Numbered from the stretch's first letter, positions 30,634-41,124 are shown. The stretch: 64,000 nucleotides of DNA from Bifidobacterium merycicum DSM 6492 (GCF_900129045.1 NZ_FQTX01000003.1:186001-250000); one strand, 5' to 3'. Notes: generated by a model from the letters alone, not told the origin. Made by a program: numbers and translations.

Positions 30634-33057
30634 ATGTCACAATCTCGCAGCGCAAGCAGTGGTCGCAGCACCCGCTCATCGGGACGAAGCGCCGGTTTCA
30701 CGAGAACGAACGGAGCCCGTCGTTCGAACAACGGCACCAGACCACAGAAGAACGCGACAACCAATTCGCCCGCCGCACGCCATTATCGCGGCGGTAACCA
30801 TCGCACCAACGGCAAAGGCCCGAAGTTGAAAGGCCGCCGCAAGCATCTCATCCTCAAGTGGGTGCTCGGCCTGATCGGAGCCTGCCTTCTCGCTGGCATC
30901 GGCCTGTTCGCCTACCTGTACATCACCACGGAGATCCCGCAGCCCGAAAAGATCGCCATGGCGGAAAACACCACCGTGTACTACAACGACGGCGTCACGG
31001 AACTGGGTACCTTCTCCCAGCAGAATCGCACCATCATCCAATGCAATGCCCTGCCGAAATACGTGGGCAACGCCATCGTCGCCTCCGAGAACCGCACCTT
31101 CTACCAGGACAACGGCATCGACATCAGGGGCATCGCCCGTGCGCTCGTCAACAATCTGACCAAAGGCACGCGCCAAGGCGGTTCCACCATCACCCAGCAG
31201 TATGCGGAACGGTATTATCTGGGCGAAACCACCAGTTACAAGGGCAAGATCCGGGAGGCCATCCTCGCACTGAAAATCGCGCAGACGCAGGACAAGGATG
31301 AGGTGTTGTGCAATTACATGAACACCATTTACCTGGGCCGCGGCGCATACGGCATCCAGGCGGCGGCTAAGGCTTACTTCAATAAGAACGCCCAGGATCT
31401 GACGCTTAACGAAGCCGCGATGCTGGCCGGCATCATCCCCTCCCCTTCCAACTGGGATCCGGCGGTGAATCAGAAGAAGGCCGAATCGCGTTTCAAGCGC
31501 GTCATCAACATCATGCATGAGGATGGCTATATCACCAGCAAGGAGGCGAAGGAGGCCCAGCTTCCCGCCACCGTGCAGAACACACAATTGCAGGACGTCT
31601 ACAAGGGGCCGAACGGTTACCTGCTGCAAATGGTGCGCAGCGAACTGGTGGATGCCAAGGCGTTCACCACGGACGATCTGGACACCGGCGGTTACAAGAT
31701 CATTACCACCATCGACAAGAACAAGCAGGATCTGATGCAGCAGGTCGTCAGCCCGGCCAATAACGGTATGACCGGCGTGGTACCGGACGGCATGCAGTTC
31801 GGTGCGATGAGCGCCAACCCGAAGGACGGGTCGATCCTTTCCGTATACGCCGGCGATGATTATCTGGCCAAGCAGTACAACAACGCCACGCAGGCGCAGT
31901 ATGAGGTCGGTTCCACGATGAAGCCGTTCGCATTGCTTGCGGCGGCGCAGGAGGGCGTAAGCCTCAACACCGTGTTCAACGGCAACTCGTATCGCACTTT
32001 CCCCGGCATCACCAGCACCGTGAGCAACTTCGGCAATGAGAACTACGGTTACATCAACCTGTACCGTGCGACGGCCATGTCGTCGAACACCGTGTTCATG
32101 GATCTGCAAACCAAGCTCGGCGCGAAGAAGATCGCGGAAACCGCCCGCACCGCAGGCGTGGAAAGCACATCGCTCGACGGTTCCGAACCGTTCACCGTGC
32201 TCGGTAACAACGCGCTCACGGTGAAAGATATGACCGGCGCATATGCCACGCTCGCCAACCAGGGAGAAAAGCCGACCCTGCACATCGTGGCCAGTGTGAA
32301 AAGCTCCGCGGGCAAGGACCTGTATCTGGCTCCTTCCACCACCGAACGCGTGTTCCAAGCCAACGACGTGAATCTGGTGACCAAGGCTCTGACCGGCGTC
32401 GTGCAGTCCGGCACCGCCACCGAAGCGCTCAATACCGGTCATACCATCGCCGGCAAATCCGGTACGTCGAACAACTCGTACGCGGCGAGCTTCTGCGGTT
32501 ACACGCCTTCCGTGGTGTCCGTGTTCTCCATGTGGTACCCGGACGCGAACGGCAATCCGCAGGTGATTCCGGCATTCGGCAGCTGGACGGGCGGTTCCGA
32601 TTACCCGGTTCACCTGTTCACCCAGTACATGAAGCAGGCGTTGGACGGCACACCGAACGAGACGTTCCCCACCGCCAAGGACAACGGTAAGGTCGGCGGC
32701 CCCGACGGCACGTGGGGAACCGGTTATTCGAAGTCGTATTCGAACAACTACTACGGATACAGCAGGCAAAACTACAACAATAGCGGTAGCAACGGCACGA
32801 CCGGCAGCACCACGAACGGTACGACCGGTGGCACCAATCCGAACGCAGGCTCCCAGACCACTCCCGGCACCACGAACAGTGGCGGAACAGGCGACTCCGG
32901 AAACACGAGTGGCGGCGGTACCAACAGCGGTGGTACCGGTGGTACCGGTGGTACCGGTGGTTCCGGCGGCACCGGCGGTACCGGCGACTCCGGAAACGGC
33001 GCGGCCAATTCCGGTGGCACCGGCGGCACGAGTGGCGGCGGCACCGGAACCGAATAG
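30634..33057 (+). CDS. Class A penicillin-binding protein (glycosyltransferase/transpeptidase)
   Basis: 807 residues from MSQSRSASSGRSTRSSGRSA; the longer frame to 30529 would start inside the glf terminator. It has a basic Ser/Arg-rich cytoplasmic start and a TM helix near residues 75-97. The GT51 domain shows ASENRTFYQDNGIDIRG (Glu near 152) and RQGGSTITQQYAERYYLGE. The transpeptidase has the nucleophile Ser in GSTMKPFAL near 427, SSN near 483 and KSGTSNNS near 607 in place of the usual KTG. The ~90-residue tail is almost only Gly, Thr, Asn and Ser (NGTTGGTNPNAG, SGGTGGTGGTGG). It polymerises and crosslinks peptidoglycan outside the membrane. Confidence 0.93.
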   Translation: MSQSRSASSGRSTRSSGRSAGFTRTNGARRSNNGTRPQKNATTNSPAARHYRGGNHRTNGKGPKLKGRRKHLILKWVLGLIGACLLAGIGLFAYLYITTEIPQPEKIAMAENTTVYYNDGVTELGTFSQQNRTIIQCNALPKYVGNAIVASENRTFYQDNGIDIRGIARALVNNLTKGTRQGGSTITQQYAERYYLGETTSYKGKIREAILALKIAQTQDKDEVLCNYMNTIYLGRGAYGIQAAAKAYFNKNAQDLTLNEAAMLAGIIPSPSNWDPAVNQKKAESRFKRVINIMHEDGYITSKEAKEAQLPATVQNTQLQDVYKGPNGYLLQMVRSELVDAKAFTTDDLDTGGYKIITTIDKNKQDLMQQVVSPANNGMTGVVPDGMQFGAMSANPKDGSILSVYAGDDYLAKQYNNATQAQYEVGSTMKPFALLAAAQEGVSLNTVFNGNSYRTFPGITSTVSNFGNENYGYINLYRATAMSSNTVFMDLQTKLGAKKIAETARTAGVESTSLDGSEPFTVLGNNALTVKDMTGAYATLANQGEKPTLHIVASVKSSAGKDLYLAPSTTERVFQANDVNLVTKALTGVVQSGTATEALNTGHTIAGKSGTSNNSYAASFCGYTPSVVSVFSMWYPDANGNPQVIPAFGSWTGGSDYPVHLFTQYMKQALDGTPNETFPTAKDNGKVGGPDGTWGTGYSKSYSNNYYGYSRQNYNNSGSNGTTGSTTNGTTGGTNPNAGSQTTPGTTNSGGTGDSGNTSGGGTNSGGTGGTGGTGGSGGTGGTGDSGNGAANSGGTGGTSGGGTGTE

Positions 33058-33107
33058 TCCAAGTCCATATCGGCTCGGCCAACAAACGGGATACCGGGCC
33101 GGGTATG

Positions 33108-33144
33108 GGAAAGCTCGAACGCGTTTCATGCGTTCGAGCTTTCC
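33108..33144 (+). terminator. PBP gene terminator
   Basis: Perfect 15-bp stem GGAAAGCTCGAACGC / GCGTTCGAGCTTTCC with a 7-base loop, 50 bases after the stop. Followed by TGTATT. Confidence 0.8.
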
Positions 33145-33263
33145 TGTATTCACATGTTCATATGCCGCCGCGACCAGCGTCCATAGCGTGCCATCGGCAT
33201 GTTCCACGGCCCTCGTCACAGGCTTCCTGCGCCCTCCTCAACGCCGCAAGCCGACCATACAGT

Positions 33264-33302
33264 AAGATCCCGTATCCGAGGAAAGAACGGATACGGGATC
33301 TT
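33264..33302 (-). terminator. leuA terminator
   Basis: Perfect 15-bp stem AAGATCCCGTATCCG / CGGATACGGGATCTT with a 9-base loop, 47 bases past the leuA stop on the minus strand. The 290-base gap between the PBP gene and leuA holds only this and the opposing hairpin. Confidence 0.8.
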
Positions 33303-33348
33303 CTGCGTTCACAACGGTGACGGTCGGATTGACCGACCGGGGTCGGAA

Positions 33349-35256
33349 TCAGCGCTCGGAACGATTGATGGCGGAGATGATGGCCTTCAGCGCGCTGGTG
33401 GTGATGGAGGAATCGATGCCGACGCCCCAGATGATCTGGGATTCTGCGTCCTCACCGACCTGGCATTCCACGTAGGATGCGGCCATGGCGTCGGTGCCGA
33501 CGGACATGGTGTGTTCCGCGTAATCCATCACGGACGCTTCGATGCCGAAGTTCGACAGCGCGTTGAGGAATGCGGCGATCGGACCGTTGCCGATGTCGGA
33601 AACCTCACGCTCACGCGGTTCGTCACCCGGCTCGATGCCACGGTCAAGCACCTTGGCCTTGAGCACGGTATCAGAGCCGTCCTCGCCGGAGGAGACCGCG
33701 ACCTTGAGGAGCTTGAGACGACCCCACTGCTTCAGGGTCTCGTCACTACTGTCACCGACCACCACGCCAGCGGCAGTGGCACCAGACTCCTCGACCGGCA
33801 GATACTCGTCCTTGAAGAGGCGCCAGATATCCTCGTCCTTGACTTCCTTCTTGGTTTCATCGGCGAAGTTCTGCACGACCTTGTCGAATTCGACCTGCAG
33901 GCGCTTCGGCAGATCAAGATTATGGTTCGTCTTGAGCAGATACGCCATGCCACCCTTGCCGGACTGGGAGTTCACACGGATGATCGCCTCGTAGGAGCGT
34001 CCAATATCCTTCGGATCGATCGGCAGATACGGCACCAGCCATACGAACTTGTCCAGATCGGCACCAGCACGATCGGCGGCCACCTGACGAGCCTCAAGGC
34101 CCTTCTTAATGGCGTCCTGATGGGAACCGGAGAACGCGGTGAACACGAAGTTGCCCGCATAGGGGTGACGCTCGGAGATCTTGATCTGATTGCAGTATTC
34201 GACGGTCTTGCGAATCTCCGGAACATTCGAGTAGTCGATCTGCGGATCGATGCCCTGGGTCAGGAAATTCAGGCCAAGCGTGACCAGATCGACGTTGCCG
34301 GTGCGCTCGCCATTGCCCAGCAGGCAGCCCTCCACACGGTCGGCGCCGGCCAGCACCGCAAGCTCGGTTGCGGCGACGCCCATACCTTCGTCGTTATGCG
34401 GGTGCAGGGACAGCACGATGGCGTCGCGGTCGTTCAAATTATTGGACACGTATTCCACTTCGTCCGCGAACACGTTCGGAGTGGTCATCTCCACCGTTGC
34501 CGGCAGGTTGATGATCATCGGATGCTCAGGGGTCGGCTTGATCACGCCGGTCACGGCGTTGCAGACCTCGACGGCGTATTCCGGTTCGGTGCCGGTGAAG
34601 GATTCCGGGGAATACTCGTAGTACAGGTCGATGCCTTCGGCTTCGCTCTCCAGGCTCTTGCACAGTTCGGCGGCGCCGATGGCCAGCTTCTTGATCTCTT
34701 CCTTGTTCTTGCGGAAGACGACCTCGCGCTGCAGTACGGAAACGGAATTGTAGAAGTGCACGATCGCACGCTTGGCACCCTTCAGGGCCTCGTAGGTGCG
34801 GCGAATCAGATGCTCACGGCACTGGGTGAGCACGACGATGGTGACATCGTCCGGAATGAGCTCGCGCTCGATCAGCATACGAATGAAATCGAAATCAGTT
34901 TCGGAAGCCGACGGGAAGCCGACCTCGATCTCCTTGAAACCCATCGACACGAGCAGATTCCAGAAGCGCAGCTTGCGTTCGGAATCCATCGGGTTGACGA
35001 GAGCCTGGTTACCGTCACGAAGATCGACGGAGCACCAACGCGGTGCACGCTGCAGTCGCTTGCCCGGCCACGTACGCTCCGGGTAATCAAACGGCACCTG
35101 CTTATCGTATGCGACGTACTTGGTGTACGGCATCTTGCTGGGCTTTTGCGGAGCTCCAATGAAACGCGCCGGAGGCAGCAGCGGGTCGTTGTTACCTCCG
35201 TTGGACGCCGCAGCCACAGCCGCGAGATCAAACACAGACGATTGATCCTGACCCAT
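33349..35256 (-). CDS. leuA: 2-isopropylmalate synthase
   Basis: 635 residues, the long actinobacterial form. Begins MGQDQSSVFDLAAVAAASNG after AAGGAGGAGTG; a GTG one codon earlier is possible. The TIM-barrel motifs LRDGNQALVNPMD, LSLHPHNDEGMGVAATELA and GNGERTGNVDLVTLGLN supply the metal ligands and catalytic residues. The C-terminal ~150 residues form the leucine-binding regulatory domain (LLKVAVSSGEDGSDTV onward). It condenses acetyl-CoA with 2-ketoisovalerate, the first committed step of leucine synthesis, with feedback inhibition expected. Monocistronic. Confidence 0.96.
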   Translation of the reverse strand: MGQDQSSVFDLAAVAAASNGGNNDPLLPPARFIGAPQKPSKMPYTKYVAYDKQVPFDYPERTWPGKRLQRAPRWCSVDLRDGNQALVNPMDSERKLRFWNLLVSMGFKEIEVGFPSASETDFDFIRMLIERELIPDDVTIVVLTQCREHLIRRTYEALKGAKRAIVHFYNSVSVLQREVVFRKNKEEIKKLAIGAAELCKSLESEAEGIDLYYEYSPESFTGTEPEYAVEVCNAVTGVIKPTPEHPMIINLPATVEMTTPNVFADEVEYVSNNLNDRDAIVLSLHPHNDEGMGVAATELAVLAGADRVEGCLLGNGERTGNVDLVTLGLNFLTQGIDPQIDYSNVPEIRKTVEYCNQIKISERHPYAGNFVFTAFSGSHQDAIKKGLEARQVAADRAGADLDKFVWLVPYLPIDPKDIGRSYEAIIRVNSQSGKGGMAYLLKTNHNLDLPKRLQVEFDKVVQNFADETKKEVKDEDIWRLFKDEYLPVEESGATAAGVVVGDSSDETLKQWGRLKLLKVAVSSGEDGSDTVLKAKVLDRGIEPGDEPREREVSDIGNGPIAAFLNALSNFGIEASVMDYAEHTMSVGTDAMAASYVECQVGEDAESQIIWGVGIDSSITTSALKAIISAINRSER

Positions 35257-35484
35257 CACTCCTCCTTATCCTGGTTTTGCCGGATTGTCCGGCCATCACT
35301 TTGTTACACGCATGTTACTTATGCGCTGCGGCCAATCTTAGCGGTTCCTCATCCCAATACTTACCCGTATTTCGTGATATGGCGGAATATCTTCATCAAG
35401 ATAAGGAAAGGTGTGGAGACCGCCGCCGATTCCCGCACCGAATCGCCGCATATACACGCCCGCGAACCCCTACAGTTGGTGGAT

Positions 35485-36954
35485 ATGAATCTGCGTTTCC
35501 GCAACGACGGCAGCTTCCGCGTGCTGCAATTGGCCGACATCCAGGACGGCCCGAAAGTCAGGCCCGATACGATCCGGCTAATCGAAGCCGCTATCCGTGA
35601 AGCCGACCCCGATCTGATCGTACTTACCGGCGACCAAATCCGCGGTTACGACCCCGCCTATATCAACACATTCCTGCGCCGCCGCGGCGAACGCCCCGGT
35701 GCCAGGCTGCGCGCGGTGACGAAACTCGAAGCGCGGTTACAGGGCATCAAGCAGCGTCTGCTCCGCGGAACCGATGATGGTTCCGCAACTGACAAGCTTC
35801 TGGAAGAGACTCGCGGCAAAGTGCGCGGCACCTTCAGTTCTTTTCTGAAACCAGTGACGGATGCGGGCGTGCCCTTCGCCGCGACATACGGCAACCATGA
35901 TTTCCAATGCGGCATCCTCGCCGATGAACAGGATGACATCTACCGCGAATTCCCCGGATGCCTGAACCCCTCCCCCGGTTCGTCGCAGTTCGCGCCGGAA
36001 CCGGGCACGTTCGCACTGCCGATCGAAGCCTCGGACGGATCAGGGCGCATCGCCATGAGCGTGATGCTGCTGAATTCCGGCGATTATGAGAATGACGGCA
36101 ATGACGGTACCGATAACGTCAGCAATCCCGCGAATGCCAGTAATGCCGCGAATACAGACAACGCCGTAAACGCCAACGGTTCCATGGCGTCCTACATCGA
36201 CTACACAGCCAACCCGCATGCCTGGGATCTGGCCGATTCGAACGGGTACGGCACGCCGACACAGCAGGCCATCGACTGGCTGGGAACCGTACAACGCGAA
36301 CTCGGCGCACGCAATGGCGACGGCGAACCCGTGCCGGCGATCGTGTTCCAACACATTCCCCCGCAGGAATTCTACGATTGCCTCAAGGAAGTACCCATGT
36401 GGACGCCGAACGCGGTGGAGGGAACGCGCAGGTATGCAGGGCGATGCTACATGCTGCGCACGGATATCTGCCGACCCGGTTCGCATTTGGGCGAAGGCAT
36501 CGGCTGCCCGGATACGAACGCCGACGAAGTGCATGCGATGAACGATGCCGGCGGATATTTCGCGCTGTATTGCGGGCACGATCATAAGAATTCCTTCGTC
36601 GCGCACGTGCATGATCTCGACCTAGGCTATTCACCGACCTGCGGATTCGGCTGTTACGGCCCGAAATCAAGGCTGCGCGGCATACGGTTCTTCGAATTCA
36701 ACGAACGCAATCCGCGCGGATATGTCACGCGCGTACTGACCTGGGGCGAGCTGATCGGCCGCTATTCCAGCAACGAGATGAGCGTGTTCTTCGGCGACCA
36801 TTGCGCCACGGACCTCACCGGCATCCGCAACGAGCTGCGCAGACCCCAAGTGTTCGCGCTGCTGACCGGCCTATTGGGCTTCAGCGCCTTCACCATCATC
36901 CGCACGCTGTTCGGCGGCGGAAGGCACGGCGAGAACCACGGCAGGAAACACTAA
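35485..36954 (+). CDS. Calcineurin-like metallophosphoesterase with C-terminal membrane helix
   Basis: 489 residues from MNLRFRNDGSFRVLQLADIQ. An in-frame GTG at 35413 preceded by AAGGAAAGGT is an alternative giving 24 more residues. Metal-binding blocks in order: LQLADIQDG, LIVLTGDQIRGYD, ATYGNHDFQCG, FQHIPPQEFYD and LYCGHDHKNSFV. One hydrophobic segment near the end (VFALLTGLLGFSAFTIIRTL). A loop near residues 195-230 is expanded with Asn/Ala-rich units (NVSNPANASNAANTDNAVNA). Substrate unknown; the family covers nucleotidases and phosphodiesterases. Confidence 0.85.
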   Translation: MNLRFRNDGSFRVLQLADIQDGPKVRPDTIRLIEAAIREADPDLIVLTGDQIRGYDPAYINTFLRRRGERPGARLRAVTKLEARLQGIKQRLLRGTDDGSATDKLLEETRGKVRGTFSSFLKPVTDAGVPFAATYGNHDFQCGILADEQDDIYREFPGCLNPSPGSSQFAPEPGTFALPIEASDGSGRIAMSVMLLNSGDYENDGNDGTDNVSNPANASNAANTDNAVNANGSMASYIDYTANPHAWDLADSNGYGTPTQQAIDWLGTVQRELGARNGDGEPVPAIVFQHIPPQEFYDCLKEVPMWTPNAVEGTRRYAGRCYMLRTDICRPGSHLGEGIGCPDTNADEVHAMNDAGGYFALYCGHDHKNSFVAHVHDLDLGYSPTCGFGCYGPKSRLRGIRFFEFNERNPRGYVTRVLTWGELIGRYSSNEMSVFFGDHCATDLTGIRNELRRPQVFALLTGLLGFSAFTIIRTLFGGGRHGENHGRKH

Positions 36955-37103
36955 TAACTAACATCCACAATGAATGACACAGCTGTCGCGGTACGACGAA
37001 TCATGCGAGCGTTCACCCGCCGTTTACCGGTGCACGCGCACGCTCCCAGTTTGGTGAGGGACAATGGTGCCCAGCACCGACGAATCGCCCCGGAAGGACA
37101 TGC

Positions 37104-38480
37104 ATGCCGAACAGCGCACCAATCCACAGCATTACGGCCAGTACGTCTGGCACGGCCGGCAACGTCGGCAATACCGGCAACGCGCCGGGCGGCGGGAGCG
37201 CTGGCGACTCGACGCCTTCGAACGCAACCGCACCGCGCATGAGGTTCACCGCGCAGGAGAAGAAGTGGATCGTCTACGACGTAGGCAATTCGGCGTTCGT
37301 GCTGCTTTCGACCGCAGTGGTGCCGATTTACGCGAATTCACTGCTGGAGGCCGCCGGGCAATCCAATATCGTGTCCACTTGGGGCTACGCGCAAACAATC
37401 GCCTCACTGGTCATCGCCGTACTCACGCCGCTGCTGGGGTCCATCGCCGACGTGCAGGGCATGAAGATCCGGTTCTTCACCGGTTTCCTCCTCACCGGCG
37501 TGGTGATGTGCTGTGCGATGGCGCTGCCACTCGGATGGCTCGCGTTCCTTATCGTCTGTGTGCTGGCGACCATCGGTTTGAACGGCTCACTCACCTTCTA
37601 CGATTCGATGCTGGTCGACGTGACCACCGATGAGCGCATGGATCGCGTGTCCTCGCACGGCTACGCGTGGGGGTATATCGGTTCGACGGTTCCGTTCATC
37701 GCATGCATCGCACTGATTTTCGGCGGCCCGGCGCTGCTTGGCCTGCCGACGGTGCTGTGCACGCGCATCTCGTTCGTGATCACGGCGATATGGTGGATCG
37801 CGTTCACCATCCCGCTGCTCACCAGCTACCGCCAAACGCATTACCGTGCCACGCGGGACAAGACCGGCGAGGCGATCCGCGGCACATTCGACGAACTGCG
37901 TTCCACATTCCGCGCGATTCACGCGAACAAGCCGCTGTGGATGTTCATGATTGCGTTCTTCTTCTATATCGACGCGGTGAACACGGTGATTTCGATGAGC
38001 ACTTCGTATGGCACGCAGCTGGGCATCGATCCGACACAGCTGGTCGCCGCACTACTGGTCACGCAGTTCGTCGCGTTCCCGTGCGCGATCATCTATGGCA
38101 GGCTCGCCGATCGGTTCGGCGGCAAAACCATGATCGTCGCCGCGGTGATCGTCTACCTGTGCATCGTGTTCTTCGCGGCGTTCTTCCTGCGTACCGCCAC
38201 GGAATTCTGGATTCTCGCAATTCTCGTAGGCATGTTCCAAGGAGGCATCCAAGCCCTGTCACGCTCGTATTACGGCAAGCTCATTCCCAAGCAGCATGCC
38301 GACGAATACTACGGATTCTATGATGTGTTCGGCAAGACGGCTTCCGTGCTTGGCACGTTCCTGGTGGCGACTACCACGTCGATCACCGGCAATGCGTCGC
38401 TCGGCGTGCTGTCGATTACGATTCTGCTGGCGTTGGCGCTGGTGTTTCTGCTGGCGCAGAAGGATCCGACGCGGGGCTAA
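37104..38480 (+). CDS. MFS transporter of the UMF1/Atg22-like family
   Basis: 458 residues. A disordered, repeat-rich N-terminus (GTAGNVGNTGNAPGGGSAGD) is followed by about 12 TM helices. The family signature VYDVGNSAFVLLSTAVVPIY near residue 55-75, LTPLLGSIAD, and the later GGIQALSRSYYGKLIPKQHADEYYGFYD are typical of UMF1 transporters, related to vacuolar amino-acid effluxer Atg22. AAGGACATGC precedes the ATG. Substrate not known; amino-acid or sugar efflux is possible. Converges with the PASTA pseudogene, sharing four bases at the stops. Confidence 0.88.
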   Translation: MPNSAPIHSITASTSGTAGNVGNTGNAPGGGSAGDSTPSNATAPRMRFTAQEKKWIVYDVGNSAFVLLSTAVVPIYANSLLEAAGQSNIVSTWGYAQTIASLVIAVLTPLLGSIADVQGMKIRFFTGFLLTGVVMCCAMALPLGWLAFLIVCVLATIGLNGSLTFYDSMLVDVTTDERMDRVSSHGYAWGYIGSTVPFIACIALIFGGPALLGLPTVLCTRISFVITAIWWIAFTIPLLTSYRQTHYRATRDKTGEAIRGTFDELRSTFRAIHANKPLWMFMIAFFFYIDAVNTVISMSTSYGTQLGIDPTQLVAALLVTQFVAFPCAIIYGRLADRFGGKTMIVAAVIVYLCIVFFAAFFLRTATEFWILAILVGMFQGGIQALSRSYYGKLIPKQHADEYYGFYDVFGKTASVLGTFLVATTTSITGNASLGVLSITILLALALVFLLAQKDPTRG

Positions 38481-40384
38481 TGCGAAGAGGTGCTGGCCGC
38501 TCCCTTGACCTTGGCATCATCGAGGGTACTCCAGTCGGGTTGGGTGTTCTCAACGAGATAATAGACGGTGTCGTCACTCGGCGCGGGCTTCATTTTGATG
38601 ACAGCGTCCCTTGAACCGGTATAACCGTTGTACGGCAGGAAGGGGTTGAACCACTCCGACTTCTTATCCGCCACTGTTTCGCTTTTCTTATACAGATTCA
38701 CATCACGGTAGATCAGGAACGGCCTGTCAGTGTCCACAGCCTTCTGCTTCTTGGCATCCGCGAGCGCGGCGGCATCGAAATAACCGTTGGATTCCAACGC
38801 ATCCAAATCGGTACCCACCGGTGCAACCATGAACATGTCGGGCATACGGAAGACAGCGCCTGAATCCTCAATATCCGTATGCTCGTTATTCTCATCGGTT
38901 GCCACAACCTTGCCAGCAGAACAGTACGCAAGTCGAACCGACCCATCAGCCTCAAGTTGAGTATCACCACACCAATAAGCGTAGAACGCGTTATACGGCA
39001 TCAATTCGAATGCGCCAGTATTGCCTTTCAGCAGGTAATCGCCGCCCTGATCATTATCCCCGCATAACGCCTGTTGTGCTGCACCACAGGCAATAAGTTT
39101 TTCACCTGTCATGCTGTATTTCGTGTTCGCACCACCTGCAGTGACTTTCAACCAGCCACTGCTGCCGTAGTTTTCCGTCTCACCCAACGTGATGCAATCA
39201 CCGGCATTGGTGCACCATTGCCCGGCTTCGACAGTGGAAAGCGGGGTCAGGAAGGTTTTGCCAACGTCCTCATATTTCTGCATGAACGTCTGCTTGGCAC
39301 CCTTAGCATCCACGCCCTCATACAGGGTCACGGTCTGGCCATCGCTCAGCTTGCTGCCCGGACCGGGAAGGGATCCGGAGATCTTACCGACCTATTGCTT
39401 GGAGGAGAGTCGCTTCTCCGTTTTCACGGTATAGCCCTTGTCTTCCAGCTCGGTTTTCACCGTATTCACATCCTGGCCGACGATATCGGCCGGCAGACCG
39501 TCGCCCTTGGCCGCGACACCGATGTAAATGCCGATTTTCTCGTCGCTCACGCCCTGCCCCGGCTGCGGGTAGGTGCTAACCACCGAACCGGGCTTGACCT
39601 TGCTGGAATCGGACACCACAACCTGCTTGTAGTGCACCGGCACGCCCATGTTCTTGAACGTGGACGTCACCGTTGTCGCCTGCTTGCCGACGGTATCGCT
39701 CGGCACGCCCGGACCCGCCGATTCACGCACCACCACATGCTGGCCGGAACGGATGCGCTCGCCGTCTTGCGCATTCGCGTATCCAAGGAACGCACCTTTC
39801 TTCTCACCGGAGAATTCCTTGCGCGCCGAAGCGTCCAAGCCCTTGTTCTTCAGCTGCTTCACCACGTTGCTCGCAGTGGGGGCCTTGTCGGATGTTGCCG
39901 TGCTTTTGCTTGCGACCGGCAGGGTTTTACCGCCCCACAGCTCCATGTAGTAGGTCACTGCGGCCACGGTCCCAGCGAGCAGCATACCGCTACGATCGCG
40001 GCGATCAGGATGGCCCTACGTTTGGAGGATGGGCGTGGCGGCGACGGCGGTACCCACAGATGCGACGGGCACTGCGGGTGCTGCGGGAATGTCCGGCTCA
40101 GCGAATGCCGCAAAACTCACCGGCCTGATGACTTCGGTCGGTTCGGCAGGTTCGATGGGCGCTGCGGGTTCCGCAGTCTCCGCAACCTCCGCGATTTCCA
40201 ACGCACCGGCTTGCGACTGACCCTTCACCGGCGATTCCGCCGGCGGCTCCGCCGGTTTCTCATCATGCCGTGCAAGCGACGGCCGCTTCAGCGCGGCACC
40301 GCAGCTAGTACAAAAACGATCATATTCACCGTTTTTGCTTCCGCATTGCGTACAGAATATACAGTTCCCCTCTTTCCGACCCAC
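38477..40384 (-). pseudogene. Zinc-ribbon / PASTA-domain membrane protein, decayed
   Basis: The N-terminus reads CTQCGSKNGEYDRFCTSCGAAL (zinc ribbon), then an acidic Pro/Ala/Glu linker. The TM helix is split between frames: SPPRPSSKRRAILIAAIVAV lies in another frame, with MLLAGTVAAVTYY back in the first, so two compensating shifts lie near 40060-40020 and 39990. The first frame itself hits TAG at 40016. Two to three PASTA units follow (GVSDEKIGIYIGVAAKGDGL, VGQDVNTVKTELEDKGYTV). A TAG at 39392 interrupts an otherwise continuous frame (KRLSSKQ-stop-VGKISGSLPGPGSKLSDG) into the C-terminal domain ending KGAASTSSH. PASTA proteins sense cell-wall fragments. Start codon uncertain (GTG at 40384). 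Confidence 0.8.
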
Positions 40385-40503
40385 GCAAATCGATGCCTTC
40401 CCTTACCGCCCAGTATATTGGCTGTCCTGTCACGAAACCACGTAAATCCCAAGAATCTCGCGAACCCGTAAGAGAAGAGGGGAGAAAGATCAATCAGACA
40501 ACG

Positions 40504-41124
40504 TCAGCGGAACAAGCTGACGCCGCGACGGGCGACGCAATACGCATTACCCAGCCACGTGTGACGGGAATTCGGCCACACCGCGCCCAACCGTGGTGCG
40601 TTCTGACTCATCCAGATGCTCGGCACGCGCCCATCCGTGGAACGTGACCCAAGCAGATTGAACCCGTTCTTGACCTCCAGCCAATCAGGATGCTGCGTGG
40701 CGATGGCAAGCCCCTCCTCAAGCGTAAGCGGGAGACGATCATCAGCGTCGATGAGCTTACGGGCCACATCGGGTTCACGGTTGATATAGCAGGTGCCCGT
40801 ATGCGGTTCGACGACGAGATAGAACGGGCCCTCCGGCGGTTCGAAACCATCCTGCGGTAGGAAGCTGGCGATATCGCGCGGCGGCATGGTGGTGAATCCG
40901 GCCATACGGTTGATGGAAGTGCGGGCGATCAAGGATTCGGGAGACACCAGTTCACGTGTGGGCACCAGCAGAATATCCTTGCCCAAATCACAATGCTCCA
41001 ACGCATTGATGAGCGGATTGGCCAATGCCCGAAAATCATCGGCCGACATATCGGCCACATCCGGATACCCCAAGGCGACGATGCGATCAAGCTGTTTACG
41101 CGCTTCTGCTGATGCGATTGACAT
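40504..41124 (-). CDS. DUF5701-like conserved protein
   Basis: 206 residues from MSIASAEARKQLDRIVALGY; the ATG at 41124 fits the family start better than the frame beginning at 41154. Recognisable stretches are ALGYPDVADMSADDFRALAN, PFYLVVEPHTGTCYINREPD, VKNGFNLLGSRS and SIWMSQNAPRLGAVWPNSRH, ending WLGNAYCVARRG. This resembles the actinobacterial DUF5701 proteins, function unknown; the family name is from memory. No TM or signal sequence. It is the only apparently intact gene in the decayed stretch on this strand. Confidence 0.6.
   Translation of the reverse strand: MSIASAEARKQLDRIVALGYPDVADMSADDFRALANPLINALEHCDLGKDILLVPTRELVSPESLIARTSINRMAGFTTMPPRDIASFLPQDGFEPPEGPFYLVVEPHTGTCYINREPDVARKLIDADDRLPLTLEEGLAIATQHPDWLEVKNGFNLLGSRSTDGRVPSIWMSQNAPRLGAVWPNSRHTWLGNAYCVARRGVSLFR

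Noticed and set aside
33199..35484. Very long open frame on the plus strand opposite leuA, running into the metallophosphoesterase
   Set aside because: It mirrors leuA codon by codon; leuA has all catalytic motifs and a ribosome site. Only the part after about 35413-35485 is protein-like.
39392..39394. TAG as a recoded (suppressed) codon in the PASTA protein
   Set aside because: The same gene also carries frameshifts and another TAG at 40016, so simple decay explains it better.
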